Positions 24,377-33,284 of a stretch of DNA of 34,467 bases are shown in pieces (positions within the stretch are counted from its first letter, which is position 1; each line of letters opens with the position of its first letter). Location of the stretch: positions 1-34,467 of the forward strand of contig CANCDR010000025.1 in the NCBI GenBank assembly GCA_947374865.1, in the 5' to 3' direction. The notes below the pieces were generated by a model. That model ran no database searches, had not been told where the DNA came from, and saw only the letters and a program-made list of their open reading frames with translations. Origin of the DNA: Oxalobacteraceae bacterium. Lineage in GTDB: Bacteria > Pseudomonadota > Gammaproteobacteria > Burkholderiales > Burkholderiaceae_D. The translations under genes were made by a program, and so were the position numbers.

Positions 24377-26440
24377 TTATTTGATGCCAGCAATCTTCGT
24401 TGAACCTAACACTTCGATGAACACTGGATTGGCATAGAACCAAAGGTCAGCCCAAGCAGCAACGTCAAGACTGGACATCTTTGCACCATTAACGACGGTC
24501 ATGTGTGCAGGACATGCTGCATCTGTACATGGAATCTTGCCGGCAATACCGAAATCGAGCAGTGGATTTCCCGAAGCGTCGGTTTCATACGGTGTCGAGA
24601 CTGGCAGGTTCGTACCACGCAAACGTAAATACTGCGATGCCTTGACCGCTGAGATACGGTAAGTCATCTTGCGTGTGCCATCTGCTGAGGCTGTCCAATT
24701 TGTTGCATTGAACGTCTTCAACAAGGCAGCGCTTGGGTTGCTCGCTGCGGCTGAACCGATCAAACCCTCATAAGCCGCTGTATTCGATGGGTCAATGTAG
24801 CCGGTAACGTTACCACCGATAACATCAACGTGATCCAGAACTGGCATATTCAGTGGCTGAGTAATACCCAATTGCTTGAGCGACGGATTAGCGAATGCAT
24901 ATGGCGAGTTATTCTTGACTATTGGATTACGAACGACGATCGATACGATCAAGTCTGCACCTGGACGAACAACGAGCTTTTCACCCATCGTTGCGCAGCC
25001 ATTGATCGCCACGTCGGATTTTTTAGCCGCTGCTGCGAGGGATGCAGCTTCGAGTGCACCCACCGCTGCTTTACGCACAACACCTGGATTGGATGCGCAG
25101 ACAACGAAGGATAACTGATCAATTAACTGACCATTTGAGACGAAACTATTGCCACTACGCAGACCATCTACAATCGCTTGGGTGCCAAGCTTGCTGCTGC
25201 CTGTACGCGCCATGACGTGGTCGCGGGTGTATTCGCCAGGGAAGAAGTCCGCACTACTTTCACGTTGATCAGGACCAAATGCGCCACGGTTATGGTAGTC
25301 CGAGCTAGCGAAGAAGAACCAGTTACGACCTTCACCCAGCAGTGCATCCCACACACCACCAATTTTAGCTGCATAAACGCCCGTACCACCGAAGGTACCA
25401 CCACCCACCGCACCAGTACTATAGCTGCCGCGGTTAGGATCGGCTTGATGACCAGGCATCGATTCAAAACCGAAAGCTACCGTTGGACCGGCATTGTTAA
25501 AGTTACGTAAATGTTCGATGTTAAAGCCATTATTACCATTTGGATTGAAGGCGCCTGCACGCTCCAAGTGTGCCGGAATGTAATAGCTAGTTTTAGGATA
25601 ATTTGCGGCCATCCATTTCACGCCTTCGACCGTCTTGATGTGACCGGCTGTTCCGACACCGACGCCACTGCCGGGGATAAGAATTTTTTTCGCGACTGCA
25701 TCCAGCAAGCCGTTGCTGTTACTGCCGGTGACGCTGCAATCCCATTGATTGGTCGCACCACGGCTGGTATCTGTGTCAGCGCGATCAAAGCAATATTCAA
25801 ATTTTGCCATTGCATTGGCATTGCCGGCGCCAGTGGCGGGTAATTGACCATCAATGATGACTGTACTGGTATGTTCATGACCCGGCACGACTTGCTCAAG
25901 ACCGACGAAAATAGGCTTATTACGATCACGGCTTTCCTTCTCGATGACAGGATAAACGTATTCCTGAATCATCTGCCAGCGCCACATATTGCGTGCTGCA
26001 GCTGTGCCTGAAACATCACCCTTGATCGCTGCATTGCCGATGGTATCTGTCCATAGCTGATTAGGACCTTTGCCTGTACTGGCTGGCTGGCCTGCTGCGG
26101 CAATCGTTGGCGGTACTGTCAAACCCAGAGCGGGTGGAACTGGCTCAAATGGATCTTCTGCCAAAGTACAATTGCGAGCACTCGTACCACCATGACCAGC
26201 TTGCACGAACCAATCCAGATTAAAGGTGCCGGCTGATTTATCGACCAATTTCTTCAACGATAAAGTGCCGTCTGAACAAGTTGTATGATTATGGAAGTCG
26301 CCAGTGACATAGGTGCCTGCTGGCTTGGCTGCCGCTTTGTCGGCTGCCACAGCAACTGCAGAAACGCTACTGATCGCAGCAATACTTAAAACACGTAATA
26401 CCGCTAAACATACTTCCCGCTTTACAAAATTATGTTCCAT
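24377..26440 (-). CDS. DUF3604 exported PHP-like protein
   Basis: This protein of about 687 residues has a signal peptide (VLRVLSIAAISSVSAVAVAA) and a DUF3604 (PF12228) body. The segment GDFHNHTTCSDGTLS (about 47-61) resembles the first metal-binding motif of PHP-type phosphoesterases, with further His/Asp-rich motifs at PGHEHTSTV, IPAHLERAGAF and FASSDYHNRGAFG. By homology it is a periplasmic metallohydrolase; its substrate is unknown. ATG 26440 is preferred because GGGAG lies eight bases upstream; GTG 26449 sits too close to it. It diverges from the PhoD-type gene and shares the 26441-26742 upstream region. Tandem hairpins follow, then the MFS-fusion, isomerase and HupE/UreJ-like genes, a neighbourhood I recall as recurrent for DUF3604. 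Confidence 0.85.
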   Translation of the reverse strand: MEHNFVKREVCLAVLRVLSIAAISSVSAVAVAADKAAAKPAGTYVTGDFHNHTTCSDGTLSLKKLVDKSAGTFNLDWFVQAGHGGTSARNCTLAEDPFEPVPPALGLTVPPTIAAAGQPASTGKGPNQLWTDTIGNAAIKGDVSGTAAARNMWRWQMIQEYVYPVIEKESRDRNKPIFVGLEQVVPGHEHTSTVIIDGQLPATGAGNANAMAKFEYCFDRADTDTSRGATNQWDCSVTGSNSNGLLDAVAKKILIPGSGVGVGTAGHIKTVEGVKWMAANYPKTSYYIPAHLERAGAFNPNGNNGFNIEHLRNFNNAGPTVAFGFESMPGHQADPNRGSYSTGAVGGGTFGGTGVYAAKIGGVWDALLGEGRNWFFFASSDYHNRGAFGPDQRESSADFFPGEYTRDHVMARTGSSKLGTQAIVDGLRSGNSFVSNGQLIDQLSFVVCASNPGVVRKAAVGALEAASLAAAAKKSDVAINGCATMGEKLVVRPGADLIVSIVVRNPIVKNNSPYAFANPSLKQLGITQPLNMPVLDHVDVIGGNVTGYIDPSNTAAYEGLIGSAAASNPSAALLKTFNATNWTASADGTRKMTYRISAVKASQYLRLRGTNLPVSTPYETDASGNPLLDFGIAGKIPCTDAACPAHMTVVNGAKMSSLDVAAWADLWFYANPVFIEVLGSTKIAGIK

Positions 26441-26742
26441 GTCGATCACTCCCGAATTAGTTATAGTGCAAAATTATTGGCGCTGGCAAAGTCGATGAAG
26501 CAGCAAACATCGCTGGCAAAAACAAAACAGAATGTAATGTAAATGGGAAATGTGACAACTTAACGACTGATTTCATGCATTTCGATGTGCAAGGTATTTT
26601 TTTTATCGCGAGTAGATGATTTTCTAATTGGGCAAATGGCGCTGTGCAATTACGTCATTCAAACTATTTAAATTTATTCATACCCATCGTCACGAGGAGG
26701 AAATAAAAAAACAACACACTCAATTTTTTTTGAGGAAAAATG
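26441..26742. other. Divergent promoter region, DUF3604 and PhoD-type genes
   Basis: About 300 AT-rich bases between two divergent exported-hydrolase genes, with no gene inside. It contains an 8-T run near 26597, a GAGGAGG sequence at about 26694-26700 and the ribosome site GAGGA at 26732. Half-sites such as ACGTCAT (26652) and GTTGTCAC (minus strand, near 26556) recall PhoB boxes, but neither has a good partner repeat. Confidence 0.5.
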
Positions 26743-28461
26743 ATGGATGACTTGAAACTAACTTCACAGAGAAACCTAGCAAAGAATAATAGCCGGCGTC
26801 ATTTTTTCATTACATTGTCATCTGTCGCAGTGGTAGTAGCAGCAGGCGGCGCACTCACATCCTGTGGTGGATCAGGTACCGTGCTCAATGGTGAATTGGC
26901 GGCTTTTAATTACGGCATTGCGAGTGGAGACCCTTTAGCTGATCGCGTGATTTTATGGACGCATGCAAAAATATCGACCGACGATGCGATTGACTTGACG
27001 TGGCAAATGTCAGCAGATGCTGCATTTTCCAGCATTCTCTTTACTGGCATTGTCAGAGCGAGTAAAGATACCGGCTTTACTGCCAAGGTGGATGCAACAG
27101 GATTGAGCGCCAATACAGAATATTTTTACCGCTTTGTCGCACCTAACAATAGTATTTCTGCTGTAGGGCGCACCCGAACTCTCCCCGTCGGCAATGTCGC
27201 CGAAGTCAAATTAGCCGTTTTTTCCTGCAGTGACTATCCTGCCGGCTACTTTAATGCGTACGACTCGGCAGTGTCCTCCGGTGCGCAATTTGCGCTGCAT
27301 TTAGGTGATTACATTTATGAATATAAAGATGGCGTCTACCCTTCTGCTGCAACTGCTGTAGCTGCTCGGATTTCAGCTCCTGCGAATGAAATTGTCACCC
27401 TCGCCGACTATCGTGCCCGTCACGCTATCCACAAGGCGGATCCCTATGCCAAGGCATTACATTCACGTATGCCGATGATCGCTATTTGGGACGATCATGA
27501 ATTTGCCAATAACGCCTATATGGATGGCGCGGAAAATCATGACCCAGTAACGCAAGGCACTTGGGCTGCCCGAAAGGCGATTGCCAGTCAGGTTTATCAT
27601 GAGTGGATGCCGATTCGCTCGCCCGATGCCGCGAACCTTTTAAAAATCTATCGCTCTTTCGATTTTGGTAATTTATTGTCTTTGCATATGCTCGATACGC
27701 GGATCATCGGCCGCGAACATCAACCTGACCGAACAGTCGATGCCATGGGTCGTGATATTGCAGACCCCGCATTTTTGCCTTATGCATTCAATAAAAATAA
27801 ACAATTACTAGGCACTACCCAGCAAACTTGGCTCGATGCGCAAATGACGGCATCCAAAGCGACCTGGCAAATTTTGGGGAACCAAACTGTCATGGGCCGC
27901 GTGCAAATTGCGGCATCTGTCTTATCGGATAATTTAAGTACCGCGTCTGTTACTGCTTACCTTACCGCCAAGGCCACGCCTGCTGCATTGCGGACCGCGA
28001 CCCAACAGGGCTTGATGGATCCGATGAAAAATCCAAAAATCTCCTATACCTTCGATAACTGGGAAGGCTACCCGAATGCACGCGATGCCGTTTTCATTTC
28101 TGCCAACAAGCTCAAGAGCGCTGGGAAAAAATTTCTTGTCTTGTCTGGAGACAGTCATAATGCTTGGTATAACAAACTGACCTTAGCAGATGGAACCGTG
28201 GTGGGTGCCGAGTTTGCGGGCATGTCTGTTACCTCCCCTGGATTTGAAAGTTATTTCCCACCGGCGGTCTTTCCACCGGCTACATTGGCAGGCACGATCA
28301 AGGCCTTGACCGACGATATTCAATATATTGATACGGCACGTCGTGGTTATATGCTGATTACTATCACGCCAACCCAAGCTAAAGGTGAATTCGTTTATGT
28401 GAGTTCGATTACGAGCTCAAGTTATACGACTTCAGTCGATACGCTCACGTATGTTGGCTGA
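26743..28461 (+). CDS. phoD: PhoD-type alkaline phosphatase, Tat-exported lipoprotein
   Basis: This protein of about 572 residues belongs to the PhoD (PF09423) metallophosphatase family, which uses iron and calcium to hydrolyse phosphomono- and diesters outside the cytoplasm. A twin-arginine motif NSRRHFFIT (about 16-24), a hydrophobic stretch and LTSC (Cys41) mark it as Tat-exported and probably lipidated. Family motifs are GIASGDPLADRVILWT, the metal-binding CSDYPAGYFNAY, LHLGDYIYEY, IWDDHEFANN and LSGDSHNAWY. ATG 26743 is six bases after GAGGA, so it is preferred to the adjacent ATG 26740. A strong terminator follows. Tat export fits a protein folded with its metals before export. It likely serves phosphate acquisition together with the PF04185 enzymes at 7921 and 16055. 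Confidence 0.92.
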   Translation: MDDLKLTSQRNLAKNNSRRHFFITLSSVAVVVAAGGALTSCGGSGTVLNGELAAFNYGIASGDPLADRVILWTHAKISTDDAIDLTWQMSADAAFSSILFTGIVRASKDTGFTAKVDATGLSANTEYFYRFVAPNNSISAVGRTRTLPVGNVAEVKLAVFSCSDYPAGYFNAYDSAVSSGAQFALHLGDYIYEYKDGVYPSAATAVAARISAPANEIVTLADYRARHAIHKADPYAKALHSRMPMIAIWDDHEFANNAYMDGAENHDPVTQGTWAARKAIASQVYHEWMPIRSPDAANLLKIYRSFDFGNLLSLHMLDTRIIGREHQPDRTVDAMGRDIADPAFLPYAFNKNKQLLGTTQQTWLDAQMTASKATWQILGNQTVMGRVQIAASVLSDNLSTASVTAYLTAKATPAALRTATQQGLMDPMKNPKISYTFDNWEGYPNARDAVFISANKLKSAGKKFLVLSGDSHNAWYNKLTLADGTVVGAEFAGMSVTSPGFESYFPPAVFPPATLAGTIKALTDDIQYIDTARRGYMLITITPTQAKGEFVYVSSITSSSYTTSVDTLTYVG

Positions 28462-28480
28462 ATAAGCTAAGCTGATGGTC

Positions 28481-28513
28481 AAAACGCTGATGTGATGCAT
28501 CAGCGTTTTTTTT
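28481..28513 (+). terminator. Rho-independent terminator after the PhoD-type gene
   Basis: AAAACGCTGATG (28481-28492) and CATCAGCGTTTT (28498-28509) are a perfect 12-bp inverted repeat with a 5-base loop, followed by T-residues to 28513. It can act for both this gene and the convergent membrane-protein gene. Confidence 0.93.
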
Positions 28514-28539
28514 GTTTCACACATTCCCTGAGTCCGAAT

Positions 28540-29334
28540 TTATGTGCTGACTGACGCAGCCTGTTTGTCCATTGGCGGCAGTGTATTTTTTGATCGCCAC
28601 ATGATGGCGACCAAGATAAAAACAACGCCGCTGATGATGGTGGCAGTCGTTAAATTAAATCCTGCGCCACCTTTATCGATACTTTTGGCTAGCCAATCAC
28701 CAACAGCCGTGCCGGAGATGCGGGCAAAGACAATACCAAACCAATACATGGCCGTCAAAATTAAGATATTTCGGTAACCGAAATAGACCAGTAATGCCAT
28801 CAACACTGTCAGGACAGCTGCACTATTGGCGATCCCAAATAAATGCCAAACTTCATCGCCCACTACCGTGCCTAATACGCCCGCGAGCAACATCGTGCAC
28901 CAATACATGTTGGTCGTATCTGGAACGAAAAAAGTAAGGGTGGGCGCTTCCCTTTTTGATTGCCACTGCAAAGCCAAATAAACGAGCGCAACAGACATTA
29001 CGCCTACCAAAAGGGTAAAGCTCAAATTTAAATCCCCAGCTAAGGCATCCGCAATATTCGTTGCCGCTGTCCGGATCAGGATGATCGCCGACCAAAAATA
29101 AAATTCATGCGGATGTCGATCGCGCTTTTCTAAAAAATAGATCAATAAAAATCCTACAATTAAAAATGGCAATGGGCCTGCATGTTTCAATCCTAGCGCA
29201 CTCAAATTGGCCAGATCACCCATTTGACGATACAGTTTTACGCAATAGTCACCGGTATTGGTGCCGAAAATACTGGCGAGAAAAATCAGCAGCCAATAGC
29301 GTAGATTGACGACAGGATTATGTATTTTGTTCAT
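28540..29334 (-). CDS. DUF347-like polytopic membrane protein
   Basis: This 264-residue protein has about eight membrane helices. It contains repeated small-residue motifs ending in an acidic residue: GTNTGDYC (about 24-31), RTAATNIADAL, GTVVGDEVWHLF and ISGTAVGDWLAK. Such motifs define the DUF347/COG4705 family of uncharacterised membrane-anchored proteins. The pseudo-fourfold repeat suggests a channel or transporter made of duplicated helical hairpins, with acidic residues inside the membrane. The ATG at 29334 starts a short cytoplasmic segment before the first helix; GAAGAA upstream is a weak ribosome site. It converges on the PhoD-type gene and is not clearly in an operon. The substrate is unknown. 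Confidence 0.72.
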   Translation of the reverse strand: MNKIHNPVVNLRYWLLIFLASIFGTNTGDYCVKLYRQMGDLANLSALGLKHAGPLPFLIVGFLLIYFLEKRDRHPHEFYFWSAIILIRTAATNIADALAGDLNLSFTLLVGVMSVALVYLALQWQSKREAPTLTFFVPDTTNMYWCTMLLAGVLGTVVGDEVWHLFGIANSAAVLTVLMALLVYFGYRNILILTAMYWFGIVFARISGTAVGDWLAKSIDKGGAGFNLTTATIISGVVFILVAIMWRSKNTLPPMDKQAASVST

Positions 29335-29562
29335 CGTAGATTCTTCAAGAAAAATTAAAAGTGACGGAGGATGCTATTTGCATTGCATTGAAAATTAAAG
29401 TCGATATATTGCACTCTTATGCAAAAAATTTCATTCAATTCTCACATGAATGGCAAATATTAAATAGCGACTAAGCTTATTCTTGCGCATAATTGACTGA
29501 GTAAGTCGTTATCGCGATAATCGTCTTGCTATCGCAGGCTATTTTTTTTAGTTCTGGAAAAA

Positions 29563-30549
29563 ATGCCATCCACAATAAATACAATGAGACCTCAAATGAA
29601 AAAAATAATTTGCGCCTGTATCTCCACACTGGCAATGACATCTGCGCTAGCTTGGCCCGATAAACAGGTAACATTGGTGGTTCCCTTCCCGCCCGGCGGG
29701 TCCTCTGATTTAATTGCCCGCACCGTCGGCAACAAGCTGCAAGAAAAATTCGGCAAGCCCTTCATCGTCGAAAACAAAGGCGGTGCTGGCGGCGCAGTGG
29801 GAACGACGGTCGTGAAAAAGGCTGCGGCTGACGGCAACACCCTACTGGTCACTTCATTAGGCCCGCTGGTGATCGGCCCGCATTTAATCAAGAGCGCCGG
29901 CTATAACGCCCTTAAAGACTTCGACTACATCACCGTGGCTGTGCAAGCGCCCAATGTACTGGCGGTGCCAGCCAGCTCCCCTTTCAAGACCTTGGCCGAT
30001 GTGGTTGCCTACCAAAAGGCCAATCCAGGCATGCTGACCTATGCCTCTTCTGGCATTGGGTCCAGTGACCATTTGACGGCTGAACTATTCTGGCAGGTGA
30101 CCAAGTCCAAGGGCTTGCACGTACCATATAAGGGTGGCGGATTGGCTATGACGGACCTATTGGGTGAAAAAGTCCAGGCAACCTTTATGAATCTTAATAC
30201 CGGATTGGCCAACATCAAGGCTGGCAAACTCAGGGCGCTGGCCGTCACCAGCAGCAAGCGTTCGCCATTATTGCCGGATGTACCTTCCCTGGAAGAACTC
30301 GGCATCAAGGGCGTCACGGTCAATTCCTGGCAAGCCTTTGCCGCGCCTAAAGGAATTCCGGCAAATATCAAGGCCACACTTCATGCTGCCATTATCGAGG
30401 CTTTGAATGATCCGACCGTCAAACCCAAGCTACTCGAACTTGGCTTTGAAATTGTCGGCAATTCGCCCAAAGAGTTCACCGCTTTTCAGGCGACCGAATT
30501 TGCTCGCTGGAAGAAAGTCATCCAACTTGGGAAAATTGAGGCAGAATAA
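29563..30549 (+). CDS. tctC: Bug-family tricarboxylate-transporter solute-binding protein (TctC)
   Basis: This 328-residue periplasmic binding protein of the Bug/TctC family has a signal peptide (IICACISTLAMTSALAWP) and the classic family motif VTLVVPFPPGGSSDLIAR, then VENKGGAGGAVGT, YASSGIGSSDHLTAELF and LLPDVPSLEELG. It captures a small carboxylate or similar ligand for the TctB/TctA permease encoded downstream. The loops that contact the ligand do not identify it by inspection. The start is between ATG 29563 (GGA four bases upstream, used here) and ATG 29596, which would give a more typical MKK signal peptide. About 150 bases separate it from tctB. Confidence 0.92.
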   Translation: MPSTINTMRPQMKKIICACISTLAMTSALAWPDKQVTLVVPFPPGGSSDLIARTVGNKLQEKFGKPFIVENKGGAGGAVGTTVVKKAAADGNTLLVTSLGPLVIGPHLIKSAGYNALKDFDYITVAVQAPNVLAVPASSPFKTLADVVAYQKANPGMLTYASSGIGSSDHLTAELFWQVTKSKGLHVPYKGGGLAMTDLLGEKVQATFMNLNTGLANIKAGKLRALAVTSSKRSPLLPDVPSLEELGIKGVTVNSWQAFAAPKGIPANIKATLHAAIIEALNDPTVKPKLLELGFEIVGNSPKEFTAFQATEFARWKKVIQLGKIEAE

Positions 30550-30700
30550 ATCTGCTGCGGGATGATAATTTCCGTCATCAAGACCGCGCTTTTGATGTCA
30601 ATTTCATCATTTCATCGAGGTCGAACGTGCAAAGCTTGCGCGTTCCCTTTCGCGCCGTGTTATAAGCCTCAATCGAATAAGCTGCTAGGGAGCACTGGTA

Positions 30701-31132
30701 ATGCGGTATTTCAATAACTTGAATTTTGTCAGGGGAATTTTCCTCATTGTGATTGCCCTGATCTTTGGCTTGGCGTCGACCAAGTACTCGCTCGGCAAAT
30801 TAAGCCGTTCAGGTCCTGGCTTATTTCCCATGATCGTCAGCGCCATGCTGTTTATCTTGGGCGTTATCACCATTGTGCGTGCCCGCTTTGTTGAACCGGT
30901 ACCGCTCAATTACACCGTCAAGAACATCGGCATCATTATTTTAAGTCTGTGCGGCTTTGTGGTGCTCTCGCAGTCGATCAATATGATCGCCGGGATCGTG
31001 TTTCTGGTATTTTTTTCCTCGCTTGCCGGCCAAGGCTATTCGGTCGTACGTAACTTGAAAATTACTGGTAGCTTGCTCATTGTCGCGTTCATTTTTAAAC
31101 ATCTTCTCGGCCTTAATCTGCCGCTCATGTAA
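30701..31132 (+). CDS. tctB: Tripartite tricarboxylate transporter small subunit (TctB)
   Basis: This 143-residue protein has four predicted membrane helices (about 9-25, 43-60, 72-95 and 105-138) and the family pattern SRSGPGLFPMIVSAMLFILG. TctB is the small, poorly conserved membrane subunit that partners TctA. GGGAG lies about ten bases before the ATG. Its TAA stop overlaps the tctA ATG by one base (TAATG at 31130-31134), so the two are translationally coupled. The gene order C-B-A is the standard one. Confidence 0.9.
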   Translation: MRYFNNLNFVRGIFLIVIALIFGLASTKYSLGKLSRSGPGLFPMIVSAMLFILGVITIVRARFVEPVPLNYTVKNIGIIILSLCGFVVLSQSINMIAGIVFLVFFSSLAGQGYSVVRNLKITGSLLIVAFIFKHLLGLNLPLM

Positions 31133-32625
31133 TGGAAATTCTACATAATCTGGCGTTTGGTTTTGAACATGCACTGACGATGCAGAACCTGTTTTATTGC
31201 GCATTGGGGTGCATGGTTGGAACGCTGGTTGGCCTGCTTCCAGGGCTAGGTCCTTTATCGACCATCAGTCTGCTGTTACCGCTGACGTATTCCATACCGA
31301 CGAATGCCGCGCTCATTATGTTAGCCGGCATTTATTACGGCGCGCAGTATGGCGACAGCGTGAGCGCCATTACGATGAAGATTCCGCATGCAAGTAGCAT
31401 CGTGGCCTGTATTGACGGCTATCAGATGACCCTCAAAGGCCAGACCGGTTTGGCCTTATTTACGGCCGGTGTTTCCAGTTTTATTGGCGGCACGGTCGCC
31501 ATCGTGGTGCTGGCGACCTTAGCCCCCGTATTGGGAGAAGTCGCCCTGCTATTTGGACCGGCCGATTATTGCGCGCTGATTTTATTGGGCTTTATGTGCG
31601 TGAGCTTTGTCACCACCGGCAGCATGATCAATGGCCTGGCGATGACCCTCATTGGTGTGCTGCTCGGGCAGGTAGGCACCGACGTCAATAGCGGCGTAGA
31701 GCGCTTCACGATGGATCTGCCGTTTCTGTCGGATGGCATCGGACTCATCAGCGTCGCCTTGGGCTGTTTTGGGATTGCCGAGATCGTTAAAAATCTCGAT
31801 AGCGGCACACAACATACGCCGTTCAACGGCAAGATTAATCTGATTCCGACCTGGCCCGAATTCAAGCGCATTATTCCAAGTGCCCTGCGTGGCAGTGCGG
31901 TGGGTTCCTTCCTCGGACTCTTGCCCGGCGGCGGACCAACGATCGCGCAATTTGCTGCCTATGCGGTCGATAAACGTTTTAGTAAGTACAAAGATGAAAT
32001 CGGCTATGGCGCGATTGAAGGTGTGGCCGGACAAGCGGCGGCCGACGAAGCCGCTGCACGTACCGGCTTCATTCCGCTCATGAGTATCGGCATTCCCGAA
32101 AACGCCGTCATGGCGCTGATGATGGCCGCCTTCATCGTCAAAGGAATTCAACCCGGCCCTAACATGATCGCCGACCATCCTGATTTATTCTGGGGCTTGG
32201 TGGCCAGTATGTGGGTGGGTAACTGCTTCCTGCTGATCCTGAATGTGCCGCTGGTGCGTTACTGGCTGTCGGTTTTCAAGATCCCCTTTGGTGTTTTATT
32301 CCCGTCGATTTTATTCTTTTGCTGCATCGGTACCTTCAGCATCAATAATAATTTAGACGACATTTACATTACCGCGACTTTCGGTTTGATCGGCTACACG
32401 TTTATGCGTATGGGCATGGATGCTGCGCCACTCATGCTCGGCTTCATCCTCGGCCCAATGCTGGAAGAATATTTCCGCCGTCAGTTACTGATCGGTCGCG
32501 GCAATATCGGTTCATTTTTTATGCACCCGATTAGCGGTACCCTGCTGAGCATTATTGGATTATTTATTGTTTGGCAGGTGGTGGCGTTCTTCTTGAAATC
32601 TCGCCAGCGGCAGAGTGCTGCTTAG
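31132..32625 (+). CDS. tctA: Tripartite tricarboxylate transporter large permease (TctA)
   Basis: This 497-residue protein has about twelve membrane helices and is the secondary-transport subunit driven by an ion gradient. The two inverted-repeat motifs are present: GLLPGLGPLSTISLLLPLTY (about 35-54) and GLLPGGGPTIAQFAAYAVD (about 262-280), and GFIPLMSIGIPENAVMALMM matches the second loop. In the first loop the usual glycine/serine-rich YGGSTTS-like segment reads YGAQYGDSVSAITMKIPHAS, so ligand specificity may differ from citrate-type systems. The start codon overlaps the tctB stop codon. After the stop codon, three copies of TAGTGG(G/A)CT occur within 40 bases. Confidence 0.93.
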   Translation: MEILHNLAFGFEHALTMQNLFYCALGCMVGTLVGLLPGLGPLSTISLLLPLTYSIPTNAALIMLAGIYYGAQYGDSVSAITMKIPHASSIVACIDGYQMTLKGQTGLALFTAGVSSFIGGTVAIVVLATLAPVLGEVALLFGPADYCALILLGFMCVSFVTTGSMINGLAMTLIGVLLGQVGTDVNSGVERFTMDLPFLSDGIGLISVALGCFGIAEIVKNLDSGTQHTPFNGKINLIPTWPEFKRIIPSALRGSAVGSFLGLLPGGGPTIAQFAAYAVDKRFSKYKDEIGYGAIEGVAGQAAADEAAARTGFIPLMSIGIPENAVMALMMAAFIVKGIQPGPNMIADHPDLFWGLVASMWVGNCFLLILNVPLVRYWLSVFKIPFGVLFPSILFFCCIGTFSINNNLDDIYITATFGLIGYTFMRMGMDAAPLMLGFILGPMLEEYFRRQLLIGRGNIGSFFMHPISGTLLSIIGLFIVWQVVAFFLKSRQRQSAA

Positions 32626-32658
32626 TGGGCTACTTCGTAGTGGACTGCTTAGTGGACT
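32623..32658 (+). repeat. Short direct repeat TAGTGG(G/A)CT at the tctA stop codon
   Basis: TAGTGGGCT (32623-32631, containing the tctA stop), TAGTGGACT (32638-32646) and TAGTGGACT (32650-32658) are spaced 15 and 12 bases apart. They look like a small local duplication with no evident function. Confidence 0.5.
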
Positions 32659-32686
32659 CAGGGTACATCAGTAAGCGCTTACCTCC

Positions 32687-33013
32687 ATGGCACTGAAAGA
32701 ACACCATCACGTGTACGTCATTGAGCTCGACAAAGATGTGCTCTACGAAGCCAAGTTCAAAAAAGCCAATCCTGATTACCTACCTGGCCAGCCCTGTGTG
32801 TATGTCGGCATGACCTGGCACGACCCCGATCTGCGCTTTGATCAACACAAGGCCGGCATCAAGGCCAATAAATACGTCCAGAAGTATGGTCTGCGCCTAA
32901 TGCCTGAAATTTACGAAAAACTCAACCCTATGCCTTATGGCGATGCGGCCTACATGGAGGTCGATCTGGCCATCCGCCTGCAACAAAATGGCTATGCCGT
33001 TTGGCAGAACTAG
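32687..33013 (+). CDS. Small divergent GIY-YIG-like protein
   Basis: This 108-residue protein resembles the GIY-YIG nuclease fold. VYVIEL (about 9-14) could be the GIY strand and VYVGMT (38-43) the YIG strand. Arg50 in LRFDQHKAG and Glu91 in AYMEVDLAIRLQQNGY sit where the catalytic Arg and Glu would be. The two strands are separated by an unusually long charged insert (about 15-36), and the first Gly-Ile-Tyr is not conserved, so activity is uncertain. It could equally be an inactive structural relative. The ATG at 32687 has no strong ribosome site. It follows tctA by about 60 bases in the same direction but has no clear functional link to it. Confidence 0.55.
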   Translation: MALKEHHHVYVIELDKDVLYEAKFKKANPDYLPGQPCVYVGMTWHDPDLRFDQHKAGIKANKYVQKYGLRLMPEIYEKLNPMPYGDAAYMEVDLAIRLQQNGYAVWQN

Positions 33014-33284
33014 CCGGCAAACTGCGCCAAATACATTCGCTCGAACGTCCGTCAGAGCAAAAAATTAACAATAAATTAAGAATTGGCAGAATAGAACGTA
33101 TAAATGCCTGTTCATTAACGCATCAAATTAGTCCCTAACGATTCATGATGGCATCGTGATCAGTGTTTCGCTAGTCGATCGTCGCTAGTTTTAATGAAAC
33201 AAAGTTCTGATCATGAAGGGATGGCATCAGCAGTACCGCCATCTTTTGCAAACAAAAAAAATAAACTGCTTTTAAGGAGCCGTC
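33014..33284. other. Intergenic region with no gene seen
   Basis: This AT-rich stretch of about 270 bases contains the ribosome site AAGGAG (33274-33279) of the next small gene and a few short repeats of CGCTAGT. A 61-codon open frame from 33194 overlaps the next gene in another frame and has no ribosome site. Confidence 0.5.

Noticed and set aside
31582..32178. 198-codon open frame opposite tctA
   Set aside because: It is antisense to a well-supported transporter gene, and its translation is a frame shadow.
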